Positions 23,857 through 33,089 of a stretch of 64,000 nt of DNA are shown in pieces. Source of the stretch: Notamacropus eugenii. Its lineage: Eukaryota; Chordata; Mammalia; Diprotodontia; Macropodidae. Made by a program: the position numbers and the translations under genes. Below the pieces are notes generated by a model. It was not told the origin of the DNA. It saw nothing but the letters and a program-made list of their open reading frames with translations, and did no database searches. Numbering within the stretch: the stretch's first letter is position 1; every line of letters starts with the position of its first letter. Where the stretch lies: assembly GCF_028372415.1 (NCBI RefSeq), contig NC_092878.1, forward strand, positions 66,915,830 to 66,979,829, given 5' to 3'.

Positions 23857-25084
23857 TTAGGATATTTGTTATTAAATTTATAAAAAAATGTGTTCAAAGT
23901 TTAGCATTTGTGGAAAGAAGGAAGAGATACTGATAGTCTGGCCCATGCTTTGTTAATGTTAACTGGGGCAATACCTGTTCCATTCCTTAAATAACAAGTG
24001 TACAAATGTTGTTAATAATTCAGAGAAAACAACTCAAGAGTACTGAAGGAAGGAAATGTGTAGATGATCAATGTGGCTGCATAGCACCATTATTCTTATC
24101 TTTTCTGGATTGGGACTGCATCGTACTATGCTGATAACTCAGAAAACTCTTCTTTACACTTGCAGAATCACAGGGTAATTTGTAGTCTGGTGGTCAATTT
24201 TGCCATTGTTTTAATTCTTTTTCTCTGGGTTTTAAAAATGTTATCATAAAAGGAGAAGACCATGTCAATATGGAACATAGTGGAAGCCTCTCTTCTACCA
24301 GAAGACATCATAATGCTTTCTCTGTAAGGTTCAGATCATTTTTGAAAGAGACAAGATGAAATTATTACTCCAGAAAGTCCACTCAAATCAGTTAGCTCAG
24401 GGCCTAGAAAGCTAGAATGGGTAATTATCAAACAAACTGCTTTAAAAATTTATACCTGTCTTGAAACTTCTGTCATAACTTTCAGCCTCAAAGAGAAATC
24501 TCAGATCTACTTCTGCTATATCACATTCTGAATTAAAAATAACTCACAGACTGAAACCAAAGGCTGAATATCCATTTATTGAGTGTAGTAGAAAGGTTTC
24601 TTTCCCTTTTTCTCTTCGTGAAGATGAGCACCAGATGGCAAAAGAACTGGTGAAGCAAGAAGGAGTAGGCAGCAGAAGATCAAAGGACTTCAGGGTTTTT
24701 TCATCCTATTTTTTCAACAAATAAGCACTTCTTCTTTCTTTCTTTTACTATCTCTTGCACTTCCCAGGGTAAAAGAGAAAAAAAATCCTGTAACAAATAT
24801 GCCTAGTTAAGCAAAATAAATTGCTACGTTATTCATGTACAAAAATGTATGTCTAATTCTATTCTATGTCTTGGATTCATCACCTCTCTAACAGGATAGA
24901 GTTAGCCTAGTTCATCACTGGTCCTTTGAAATTATGGTTGGTCATTGTATTAATTAGAGTTCTTAAGTTTTGCAAAATTACTTGTTTTTATGATGTTATT
25001 AAATAAGTTGTTCTCCTGGTTCTACTCCCTTAATTCTGAATCAGCCACTTCATATGTCTTCCCAGGTCTCTCTGAAACTATTTC
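23857..25084. other. No recognised feature (about 1.2 kb)
   Basis: No repeat, tandem array or coding frame that I can support. Confidence 0.55.
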
Positions 25085-26857
25085 ATGATTTCTTTTTTTA
25101 AAAATTTATTTTACTTTTAATTGATAAAATAACACGAGCGTTTCCATAACATAGTAGAATTAAAACAAAGAGATGATTGCACATGAAACTTTAAATGTAT
25201 TATGTACAATTTGCTATACCTTTAAAGTGTATAGTTAAGTTATCATGTAACTTTCTTCTTTTCCCCCTTTTTATCTTCACCTTCTATCCCCACCCTAGAG
25301 ATGGCTACTATTGCGCAGATAGTGTCTTCCTTTATGTATGCTTTGTAGTTATTTTGGGTATTTGCAATAGTCCAAATGACTTAGTCCCTCAAAGCTCTTT
25401 TAAAACAATATTGCTTTTACTGTATACAATGTCTTCTTGGTTCTGTTCATTTCATTCTTCATTATTTTACACGTCTATCCATGTTTTTCTATACTCAATG
25501 AGCTCGTCATTTCTTACAGCACAGTATTCCATCATAATCTTTTACTACAATTTATTTATTTATTTCTTATGATGCAGTAGTATTCTATTATATTCATATA
25601 CCATTAGCTACCCTCCAATTTAAGGGTACCCCCTTAATTTCCAGTTCTTTGGTACAACCAAAAATAGAACTATTTTTTTCTGCTATAAGATTTTCCATCT
25701 TTCTTTGATCTTTTTAGGGTGTAGGCCAAGAAGAGGGATTGTTGGTCAAGGAATATATTCAATTTAGTGACTTTAGGAGCAGAGATAAAAAGATTTAGAT
25801 GCATTTTATCAAATTGTTTTCTTCAGTTAGCTTTTGCATCTCCTTTTCCATATGTCCAATTGTTTCTTTTAAGGAGTTATTTTCTCTAGTTAGTTTTTGT
25901 ACTTCCTTTTCCATTTGTCCAATTTTCCCAGTTAGATTTTGTGCTTCTTTTTTCATTAGTCCAATTTTCCTTTTAAATTCTTCTGTGATTTTTTTTCATA
26001 TTTTTAAAATCATTAGTTAGTTTTTTTTTTTTTCAAATTCCCTAATTTGGCTTTTAAAATACTTCACAAGCTCTTACAAGAATGCTCTTTGGACTTGAAA
26101 CCAGTTCATATTCCCTTCTGAATTTTCAGATTTACAGTCTCACTGCTGCCCTCTTTGGTATTCGTGTTTGGTCCTTGTCACATAGAAAGATTCTATGGTC
26201 TTATCTTTTTGGGTTTATTTCTTGCTCATGATGATCACCCTTTTCCTGGCTTTTAAAGTGAATCTCTGCTTCTGGGGAACAGGGGACTCTATCCCACTGT
26301 TCTTGTGTTTAGAACTTGAGGCTTTGTGTATTGTGACCTCTGGTTCTTTCAGTTAGAGGTTAGAATTCTGTAGCTTACCTGGTGCTGAGTTGGCTGATGT
26401 GCCAAAGCAGAGTGAAGTCTTTCTGAGTTTCCCAGAAATTACCCTGGGGCTAGCTGCATTAAGTGTGGGGGAGGAGTGGTCTGGTTACAAGAGATCTCCT
26501 CTCCTGAGCACAGGCAGTCTCAGTGGACTAGTGGTTGCACTAGTGTCTTCCCTATTCTCTTGGCTGTGCTGGGATCCTGGTGTTGATGATTGCAGGTTCC
26601 ACCCCCCTGGGGCTCAGGATCTCCTCCTGATTCATTGAGATGGGGCTCTCTGGGACAGCTCCGGTCCTGCACTGGTTCCCTTCAGCCACAGCAACAGGGA
26701 TCCCCCTTTGCAATTTTCCTAGCCTCACATGCTAAGAGACTGTTTGCCCCTTCGTCTGATCCCACTGTTCCAGAATTTTTCCTGGGAAAATATTCTATGG
26801 GTTTTTCAAGGGGAGAGGTGGAGCATTTACTGATCACTCCACCATCTTGGCTCCCAG
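25085..26857 (-). mobile_element. L1 LINE with a large internal deletion
   Basis: Read on the minus strand, the 5' end is at about 26,857 (gggagccaagatggtggagt), followed by a GC-rich 5' UTR. Heptad-rich ORF1 coiled-coil sequence follows at 26,080-25,800, where blocks of the 'aaattggacaaatggaaaag' kind repeat several times. The next recognisable part, 25,700-25,440, is ORF2 C-terminus and 3' UTR ('gaatactactgcatcataag'), ending near 25,095. Most of ORF1's C-terminal half and nearly all of ORF2 are missing. A short direct duplication lies at 25,510-25,600. Inactive. Alternatively, two L1 fragments lie side by side. Confidence 0.7.
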
Positions 26858-27094
26858 AAGTTCAAGTAGGTGACTTACAGATATTTAATCTGTGGGCTGA
26901 TGATCTCAGGAGACAGTTACCTGAGGATCTGCATCTCTTTCTCACCCAGTTCCACCAGAGTCCTGTCCTGAGTTTATATGCCCAAGATTCTGCAGTGTGG
27001 CTGCTGCCTGAGACCACCCAGGGCTTCCTGCTTGACCCTCCCATGACAGGGACCATGCTGGTACCAAAGGATTTAGATGTAAAAAAACCAAAAA
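26858..27094. other. GC-richer stretch next to the L1 5' end, unassigned
   Basis: Lies just upstream of the minus-strand L1 start. It keeps open an antisense frame (26,590-27,105 on plus) that also crosses the L1 5' UTR, but I see no domain. It may be flanking DNA or extra L1 promoter-type sequence. Confidence 0.4.
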
Positions 27095-27240
27095 TCCTCC
27101 TTTAGTCCAACTCCTCTCAATTATAGATTAGAATACTCTACTGGGAGATGACATTATTTCTGTAAAGTTATGTACTTAGTATCAGCCCCAGATATCAAAT
27201 CCTGATCCTTTGACTCCAGATTTAGTATTCTTTTAACATA
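27095..27240 (-). repeat. MIR3-type SINE fragment
   Basis: Plus strand: 'tttagtccaactcctctcaa', 'attatagattagaatactc', 'ctgatcctttgactccagat', 'ttagtattc'. Confidence 0.65.
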
Positions 27241-27692
27241 CACTTAATTATTCCAGGATAATAAGGATTTGACTGCAATAAAAAGCATGGGTTTTATTGT
27301 AATATTGTTCAAACAGCTTTCTTTCCCACAAAATTTACATTTTGAAAGCATTTTCTCATACTTCATTTTATTTTAGGGATAAATGCATTAGCCACAATGA
27401 ACCATGTGCTGGCAAATGTTTAATAACTAACTTTTTGGGGAAAAAGAAAGGACAAACAACACGTTTAAGTTTAATCTGCACAATTAACATTTTTCCCTAT
27501 CAGTTTCCTATATTTAGATAATTAACAAAATGATAAATCAAGCCCAGATTTATGGCATTTGCCAATTTCTGAGGTATAAATGCTTCCAATGGAAATTTAG
27601 TAATAGGCATCCCCGTACTAGTATGAGCTGGGTCCAGCACTAGTCCAGTTTTTCTCTCTTTTTTGGTGTCTCTAGTTCCTTTTGTTTGTTGT
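27241..27692. other. No recognised feature
   Basis: AT-rich; nothing supported. Confidence 0.5.
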
Positions 27693-27694
27693 CT

Positions 27695-27845
27695 AAACTC
27701 TGTAGAAGATGATCTAGTGTATTCTCCTCATTTTATAGATGAGGAAACCATGGCTCAAGGAAATTAAGTGACTTGGCCAAGGTCACATTGCTAGTAAGTT
27801 GAAGAGTCAGTAGGTAAAGCCAGGTTCTCAGATTTCTAATTCAGT
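27695..27845 (-). repeat. MIR3-type SINE
   Basis: Plus strand: 'cctcattttatagatgagga', 'aaccatggctcaaggaaatt', 'aagtgacttggccaaggtca', 'cattgctagtaagttg', 'cagatttctaattcagtgg'. Well-kept copy. Confidence 0.8.
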
Positions 27846-27988
27846 GGTAGCACAGGGGAAAGAATGCTGGGCCTGGAGTCACAAAGAACAGTTCCAATCT
27901 GGCCTTACACACTTACTATCTGTGTGAGCCTGGGCAAGTCACTTACCCCTGTTTGTCTCATTTTTCTCGTCTTTAAAATGAGGTGGAG
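27846..27988 (+). mobile_element. Mar1-type SINE, 5' part (split by the HAL1 insertion)
   Basis: tRNA-like head and 'gcctgggcaagtcacttacc', 'cctgtttgtctcatttttct', 'ttaaaatgaggtggag'. The same SINE resumes at 30,749 with aaaatgaggtggagaagg and ends in an RTE/BovB-like tail, so the 2.76-kb element between them was inserted here. The last 14 bp (27,975-27,988) are the left TSD copy. Confidence 0.85.
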
Positions 27989-28663
27989 GCGGGAGGGTCC
28001 TTCGCGCTGCGGACTGGGCGCCGGGACTGGGAGCTGAGTGCAGCCCTGCCGCGGCCGCGGCACCGAGAGGAAAAGATCCGAGCAGGCTTCACAGACAGGA
28101 TCTCCAGCGGCCACGCGGGTCCCTCCACCCACAGAGGGATCTGCAAACCTCTCGCAAAAGGTCCGTCGCGCTGCAGACACAAAGCCCAGCCCAGACCTGC
28201 TGCGGCCACGGCTGCTGCACCAAGAGAAACAGATCCGAGCAGGCTTCAGGGACGGGATCTCCAGCGGCCGCACAAGTCCCTCCACCCACAGGTGACAGGG
28301 GTGGGTGAGAGAGTCTCTTTGGCGGGTCGAGAGGGGAGTGGGGTGCCCCCATGGCTCGGGCCCCCTCGGGAGACAGAAGCTGAGGGGCAGCAGCAGACCA
28401 GGGCTCTCCAAGCAGGCAGGAGCCTGGATCCATTGTTGAAGGTCTGTGCATAAACTCCCTGAGGGAACTGAGCCTGAGAGGCAGCCCTGCCCTCACCTGA
28501 GCATCTGAATTTAATCTCACACTGAATAGCAGCCCTGCCCCCGCCCAAAGCCCTGAGGCTGGAAGCAGCATTTGAATCTCAGACCACAAACACGGGCTGG
28601 GAGGATCAGGAGGTGAGGTGGGTGTGAGGAAAATATTCAGAGGTCAAGTCACTGGCTGGGAAA
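27989..28663 (+). promoter_or_regulatory. HAL1 5' UTR and presumed internal promoter, with two tandem monomers
   Basis: CpG-dense, in sharp contrast to its AT-rich surroundings. Two related units, about 160 bp apart, start gtccttcgcgctgc (27,997) and gtccgtcgcgctgc (28,161). They share 'agatccgagcaggcttca' and 'ggatctccagcggcc' and end 'ccctccacccacag' (28,134 and 28,291). Tandem promoter monomers are known from mouse L1; promoter function here is inference. Confidence 0.7.
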
Positions 28664-29752
28664 ATGCCCAGAAAAGGGAAAAGAAATAAGACTATAGAAG
28701 GTTACTTTCTTGGTGAACAGGCATTTCCTCCCTTCCTTTCTGATGAGGAAGAACAATGCTTACCATCAGGCAAAGACACAGAAATCAAGGCTTCTGTGTC
28801 CCAGCCCACCCAATGGGCTCAGGCCATGGAAGAGCTCAAAAAGAATTTTGAAAATCAAGTTAGAGAGGTGGAGGAAAAGCTGGGAAGAGAAATGAGAGAC
28901 ATGAAGTCAAAGCATGAACAGCAGATCAGCTCCCTGCTAAGGGAGACCCAAAAAAATGTTGAAGAAATTAACACCTTGAAAACTAGCCTAACTCAATTGG
29001 CAAAAGAGGTTCAAAAAGCCAATGAGGAGAAGAATGCTTTCAAAAGCAGAATTAGCCAAATGGAAAAGGAGATTCAAAAGCTCACTGAAGAAAATAGTTC
29101 TTTCAAAATTAGAATGGCACAGATGGAGGCTAATGACTTTATGCAAAACCAAGAAATCACAGAACAAAGAGAGAAGAATGGAAAAATGGAAGATAATGTG
29201 AAATATCTCATTGGAAAAACAACAGACCTGGAAAATAGATCCAGGAGAGACAATTTAAAAATTATGGGACTACCTGAAAGCCATGATCAAAAGAAGAGCC
29301 TAGACATCATCTTTCATGAAATTATCAAGGAAAACTGCCCTGAGATTCTAGAACCAGAGGGCAAAATAAATATTCAAGGAATCCACAGAACACCGCCTGA
29401 AAGAGATCCAAAAAGAGAAACTCCTAGGAACATTGTGGCCAAATTCCAGAGTTCCCAGGTCAAGGAGAAAATACTGCAGGCAGCTAGAAAGAAACAATTC
29501 AAGTATTGTGGAAATACAATCAGGATAACACAAGATCTAGCAGCCTCTACATTAAGGGATCGAAGGGCATGGAACAGTATATTCCAGAAGTCAAAGGAAC
29601 TAGGACTAAAACCAAGAATCACCTACCCAGCAAAACTGACTATAATACTTCAGGGGAAAAAATGGTCTTTCAATGAAATAGAGGATTTTCAAGTATTCTT
29701 GATGAAAAGACCAGAGCTGAAAAGAAAATTTGACTTTCAAACACAAGAATGA
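28664..29752 (+). CDS. L1/HAL1 ORF1 protein, intact (362 aa)
   Basis: In L1, this RNA-binding chaperone forms trimers that coat the element's RNA in a cytoplasmic particle. Start: ATG at 28,664 in an A-rich context (gaaaATGc), the first ATG of the open frame; stop TGA at 29,750. Layout: basic N-terminus (MPRKGKRNK), an acidic low-complexity part to about residue 50, a heptad-rich coiled coil at about 52-192, an RRM-like domain from about 194 (RRDNLKIMGLPE, 194-205; PRNIVAKFQSS, 254-264), and a C-terminal domain with RRAWNSIF (300-307) and RITYPAKL (318-325). Human L1 ORF1p has the same order and 338 residues. No ORF2 follows. The whole frame is open, unlike every other LINE frame in the window. 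Whether it is expressed cannot be told from sequence. Confidence 0.93.
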   Translation: MPRKGKRNKTIEGYFLGEQAFPPFLSDEEEQCLPSGKDTEIKASVSQPTQWAQAMEELKKNFENQVREVEEKLGREMRDMKSKHEQQISSLLRETQKNVEEINTLKTSLTQLAKEVQKANEEKNAFKSRISQMEKEIQKLTEENSSFKIRMAQMEANDFMQNQEITEQREKNGKMEDNVKYLIGKTTDLENRSRRDNLKIMGLPESHDQKKSLDIIFHEIIKENCPEILEPEGKINIQGIHRTPPERDPKRETPRNIVAKFQSSQVKEKILQAARKKQFKYCGNTIRITQDLAASTLRDRRAWNSIFQKSKELGLKPRITYPAKLTIILQGKKWSFNEIEDFQVFLMKRPELKRKFDFQTQE

Positions 29753-30748
29753 AGAGAACCATGAAAAGGTGAACAGCAAAGTGAAGTCATAAGGGACTTA
29801 CTAAAGCTGAACTGTTTACATTCCTACATGGAAAGACAATATTTGTAACTCTTGAAACATTTCAGTATCTGGGTACTGGGTGGGATTACACATGCACACA
29901 CGCTCACATACATAGAGACAGAGTGCACAGAGTGAATTGAATAGGATGGGATCATATCTTTAAAACAAAATGAAATCAAGCAGTGAGAGAGAAATATATT
30001 GGGAAGAGAAAGGGAGAAATTGAATGGGGCAAATTATCTCTCATAAAAGAGGCAATCAAAAGACTCATTAGTGGAGGGATAAAGAGGGGAGGTGAGAGAA
30101 AAACATGAAGTCTACTCTCATCACATTCCACTAAAGAAAAGAATAAAGTGCACACTCATTTTGGTAGGAAAACCTATCTCACAATACAGGAAAGTGGGGG
30201 ATAAGGGGACAAGCAGGGCGGGGGGGATGATAGAAGGGAGGGCATGAGGAGGAGAGTGCAATTCGAGGTCGACACTCATGGGAAGGGATAGGATCAAAAG
30301 AGAATAGAAGTAATGGAGGACAGGATAGGATGGAGGGAAATATAGTTAGTCCTATACAACACAACTATTATGGAAGTCATTTGCAAAACTACACAGATAT
30401 GGCCTATATTGAATTGCTTGCCTTCCAAAGGGAAGGGGTGGGGAGGGAGGGAGGAAGAGAAGTTGGAACTCAAAGTGTTAGGATCAACTGTTGAGTAATG
30501 TTCTTGCCACTAGGAAATAAGAAAAACAGGTAAAGGGGTATAGAAAGCTATCTGCCCCTACAGGACAAAAGAGAAGATGGAGACAAGGGCAGAGAGGGAT
30601 GATAGAAGAGAGAGCAGATTGGTCATAGGGGCAATTAGAATGCTTGGTGTTTGGGGGGGGAGGGGATAAAAGGGGAGAAAATTTGTAACCCAAAATTTTG
30701 TGATAATGAATGTTAAAAGTTAAATAAATAAATTTAATAATAAAAAAA
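29753..30748 (+). other. HAL1 3' UTR
   Basis: Purine-rich, about 1 kb, collinear with the 3' UTR of the older copy ('aagtcataagggacttacta', 'aactgtttacattcctacat', 'gagagaaatatattggg', 'aaattatctctcat'). Contains G-rich runs (30,220 and 30,650, with 7-8 G in a row) and ends with aataaataaattt and an A run. Such purine-rich, G-run 3' UTRs are common in mammalian L1. Confidence 0.8.
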
Positions 30749-30845
30749 AAAATGAGGTGGAGAAGGAAATGCAAACCACTTCAGTATCTTTGCCAAGAAA
30801 ATCCCAAATGGATACATGACTAAAACTACTGAACAGCAACAACAA
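30749..30845 (+). mobile_element. Mar1-type SINE, 3' part with RTE/BovB-like tail
   Basis: Starts with the right TSD copy (30,749-30,762) and continues 'aaggaaatgcaaaccacttc', 'agtatctttgccaagaaaat' and 'ctactgaacagcaacaaca'. The tail resembles the RTE/BovB LINE 3' end known from ruminant SINEs, which suggests mobilisation by an RTE. Confidence 0.8.
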
Positions 30846-30869
30846 ATGGCATTTTGAAAATACCCTGTT

Positions 30870-31100
30870 AATAAATTAATGAAGATTTATTAAATTCCTA
30901 TGATATGTCAAGCATTTGAAAGGTACAGGATATACAAATATAAAAGTGAAAACAATATCTGTCCTTAAAGAGCCTTCTCTTTTTTTTTTTGGTAAAAAAC
31001 AGAATAATAATTCCTATCTTATCTGCTTCACTCAGTTGTGAAAATCCAATCAGATAACATGTGCAAATACTTTGTAAACTCAATGCACCATATATAGGTA
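30870..31100. repeat. L2-type terminus (-) followed by MIR 3' part (+)
   Basis: 30,870-30,985 reads as antisense L2 end ('gaagatttattaaattccta', 'atacaaatataaaagtg'). 31,000-31,100 has MIR-like 'gtgaaaatccaatcagataa', 'caaatactttgtaaactcaa'. Confidence 0.5.
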
Positions 31101-31543
31101 ACCTACTTTTTTCTACTTAAAAGAATCATTTTTGATTTCTTCTTTATAATCATATATTTACTGAATATGATTTTACTTTGCAGTAGGAATAAGGGTTGCG
31201 ATAATAGCCACATAGTCCAATTCCTTTTCTTGAATCCTTAGGTCAGACAACCCTTTAAGGTAGAAAAATTACCCACCTCTCTTTCATGTTTGATGTGTAC
31301 TTGCTCCCAGGTTAGAGAACCCTTGTAGGCTTTGCACATCGGTGAGGTTGTGTTTCTACTTGAATGCTGCAAGGTTACCAGACTAGGGATGATTCTTAAT
31401 GTGATTCGTTAGAGCATAAAACAAAAGTGCCACAATAATTATTTCCAAATGGCTAAATATCATGCAGATAGCTAAAGAAATCAGTATTAAGCTAAAGATC
31501 ACAGCTTCAGTTAAGTTCGGTTTGACAGACGAGTTAGCATGGT
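31101..31543. other. No recognised feature
   Basis: AT-rich; nothing supported. Confidence 0.5.
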
Positions 31544-31544
31544 A

Positions 31545-31740
31545 TCCTGAAGGCTCACTTGATCTGCTTCAGAGGATCTGTTTTGAAGTCTAGTACTGTT
31601 GCTTATTATTAATGTGATCATAATCAAACAAGTCTCTTAAACTTTCTGGGTCACAGTTTCCTCATCTGCAAAAAAGACAAGGCTGGTTTTAGTTATTTTT
31701 AGTTTCTTTCAGCTGTAGACTTTATGATTAGCTTCTTTGG
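31545..31740 (+). repeat. MIR3-type SINE
   Basis: 'ttctgggtcacagtttcctc', 'atctgcaaaaaagacaaggc' and 'tttctttcagctgtagac' follow MIR3 order. Confidence 0.65.
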
Positions 31741-32163
31741 AAGAGGCTGGGTGGCAAACGGAGACAGACCAATTAAAAGGTTATCACTATACTACAGATC
31801 AGCAGCAAGGTGAACTGGAAGTTTGTACATGATCAAGGCAGGGAACTGGAGGCTTTCAAAGTAGAATCTGGCACATGCCCTTATTTAAAAAACACATTTA
31901 AGCTTTCGTTTCTTTGAATCAAACCCTGAGCCTTGCTTTCTAACCTGAAAATTTCTGTTGAATATTTTGTCAGACCTGATAGCATAGACAGTTGCTTTGC
32001 ATATTTTTGCACCACTTGCTTTTGAAAATCTAGTCTAAAGCTAGAACAAAGAATCCAGGGGTCAAAAATGGTTGGAAGATCTAAGTTCTACTGTAGATTC
32101 TCCTGCTATCTTCTTAGATGTTTTTTTGGGGGGAGATAGGAGGTGATTTTTCTACTTCTCTAT
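31741..32163. other. No recognised feature
   Basis: No repeat or coding signal recognised. Confidence 0.5.
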
Positions 32164-32380
32164 ATCAGAAGTGTCAAACTAAAGCTGTAACACTGAAGAG
32201 GTCAGCCAGAAGCATATAAAAAGGTAACCTGGAAAATTTAATAAAGTAAGTAAAAGTACAAAAACACAGATAATGTTATTACTTGGCTTTCTAAGTCAAT
32301 ATAATGTCATCAGAGATCCTTATGCATGGTTTATGTATGGTTTATGTACGGTTTTCCATTTAATTTTAAAACCATTGCAT
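32164..32380. mobile_element. hAT-like MITE, family A (copy 3)
   Basis: Left end agtgtcaaact is the best-kept terminus of the three copies. The interior 'gataatgttattacttggct', 'ttctaagtcaatataatg' and 'cagagatccttatg' matches the other two. The right end (taattttaaaaccattgc) is eroded. A short 'ggtttatgta' unit is repeated at 32,327-32,349. Confidence 0.6.
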
Positions 32381-32479
32381 CTCGAATATTGTCACTATTT
32401 ACCCCTCAAATTTCATTTGTGGTAAGATGTTAAGTATATACTATCCCTTTATAGAGATGTGAAGAGATTCCCTCTAACA

Positions 32480-32545
32480 CCTCCCTACTGCTTAGCACAA
32501 TGTCTGGCACTCAGTAGGTGTTTAATAAATATATGTTGACTTGTC
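32480..32545 (+). repeat. L2-type LINE 3' terminus
   Basis: Reads 'gcttagcacaatgtctggca', 'ctcagtaggtgtttaataaa' then 'tgttgactt'. Confidence 0.8.
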
Positions 32546-32599
32546 CTAGCACCCAGCTCAGTGGATTCAATGGATCTTAGGTGATAATTAAACTCAATT

Positions 32600-33088
32600 A
32601 AATTTAACTAACATTTGATAAACTTTTATACTTTGCAAGGCATTTTGCTAAGCATGGGATAAGAAGGTGAAAACAGAAACTACCCCTACCCTCAATGAAT
32701 TTAGATTCTTGTGGACATGGTATAACATGTAAACTTAAAATAAAAAAAAGTAGGGAATGAAAAAGATAAAGAAAAGGTTAACATACTCTAGGAATTCTTG
32801 AGCAAGAGAGCACTCAGAGCTTGGGGACCAAGTGAAGGCATAATAGCAGGGTGACCCCTGAGCTGAGTCTTGAAGGAAGACAAAGATTCTGGAAGATGAA
32901 GATAAGGAAGGAGTTCATAAAAGACCTCAGGGGTGGATTGTTTGAATGCAAGTGTATTTGATGGAATTTTGAGTACAGGAAACATCTCTCAGTATGGTTT
33001 CACTAGAATATAAAATATTTGAAGGGAAGTGATATAAAATAAGGTTGGTTGGAACCAGGCAATTGAAGGCTTTAAACGCTAGGCTATT
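32600..33088 (-). repeat. L2 LINE, 3' part
   Basis: Antisense L2 from its terminus inward: 'aacttttatactttgcaagg', 'cctgagctgagtcttgaagg', 'aagacaaagattctggaaga', 'ggaaccaggcaattgaaggc', 'tttaaacgctaggct'. It stops where the HAL1-like element begins. It may be one element with the L2 at 36,224-36,610. Confidence 0.7.
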
Positions 33089-33089
33089 C

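Larger units (their letters stand above)
27989..30748 (+). mobile_element. HAL1-like (half-L1) element, young, with 14-bp target-site duplication
   Basis: Bounded by exact copies of aaaatgaggtggag (27,975-27,988 and 30,749-30,762). Order: GC-rich 5' UTR with tandem monomers (27,997-28,291), ORF1 (28,664-29,752), a purine-rich 3' UTR of about 1 kb, an aataaa motif and a short A-rich tail. There is no ORF2 and no sign of one. A second, older copy on the minus strand (33,090-35,324) has the same ORF1-to-3'-UTR join, so the lack of ORF2 is a family trait, as in mammalian HAL1, and not a private deletion. It would depend on L1 enzymes in trans. The open ORF1 and exact TSD indicate a recent insertion. 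Confidence 0.88.

Noticed and set aside
25195-25572. Plus-strand open frame of 125 codons
   Set aside because: Antisense of L1 ORF2 end and 3' UTR; hydrophobic residues result from T-rich sequence.
26590-27105. Plus-strand open frame of 171 codons
   Set aside because: Most of it is antisense to the GC-rich 5' UTR of the minus-strand L1; no domain, and the rest lies in unassigned sequence.
27983-28589. Several overlapping open frames of 78-168 codons on both strands
   Set aside because: They lie in the GC-rich HAL1 5' UTR, where stop codons are rare by composition; they include the monomer repeats and have no conserved motif.
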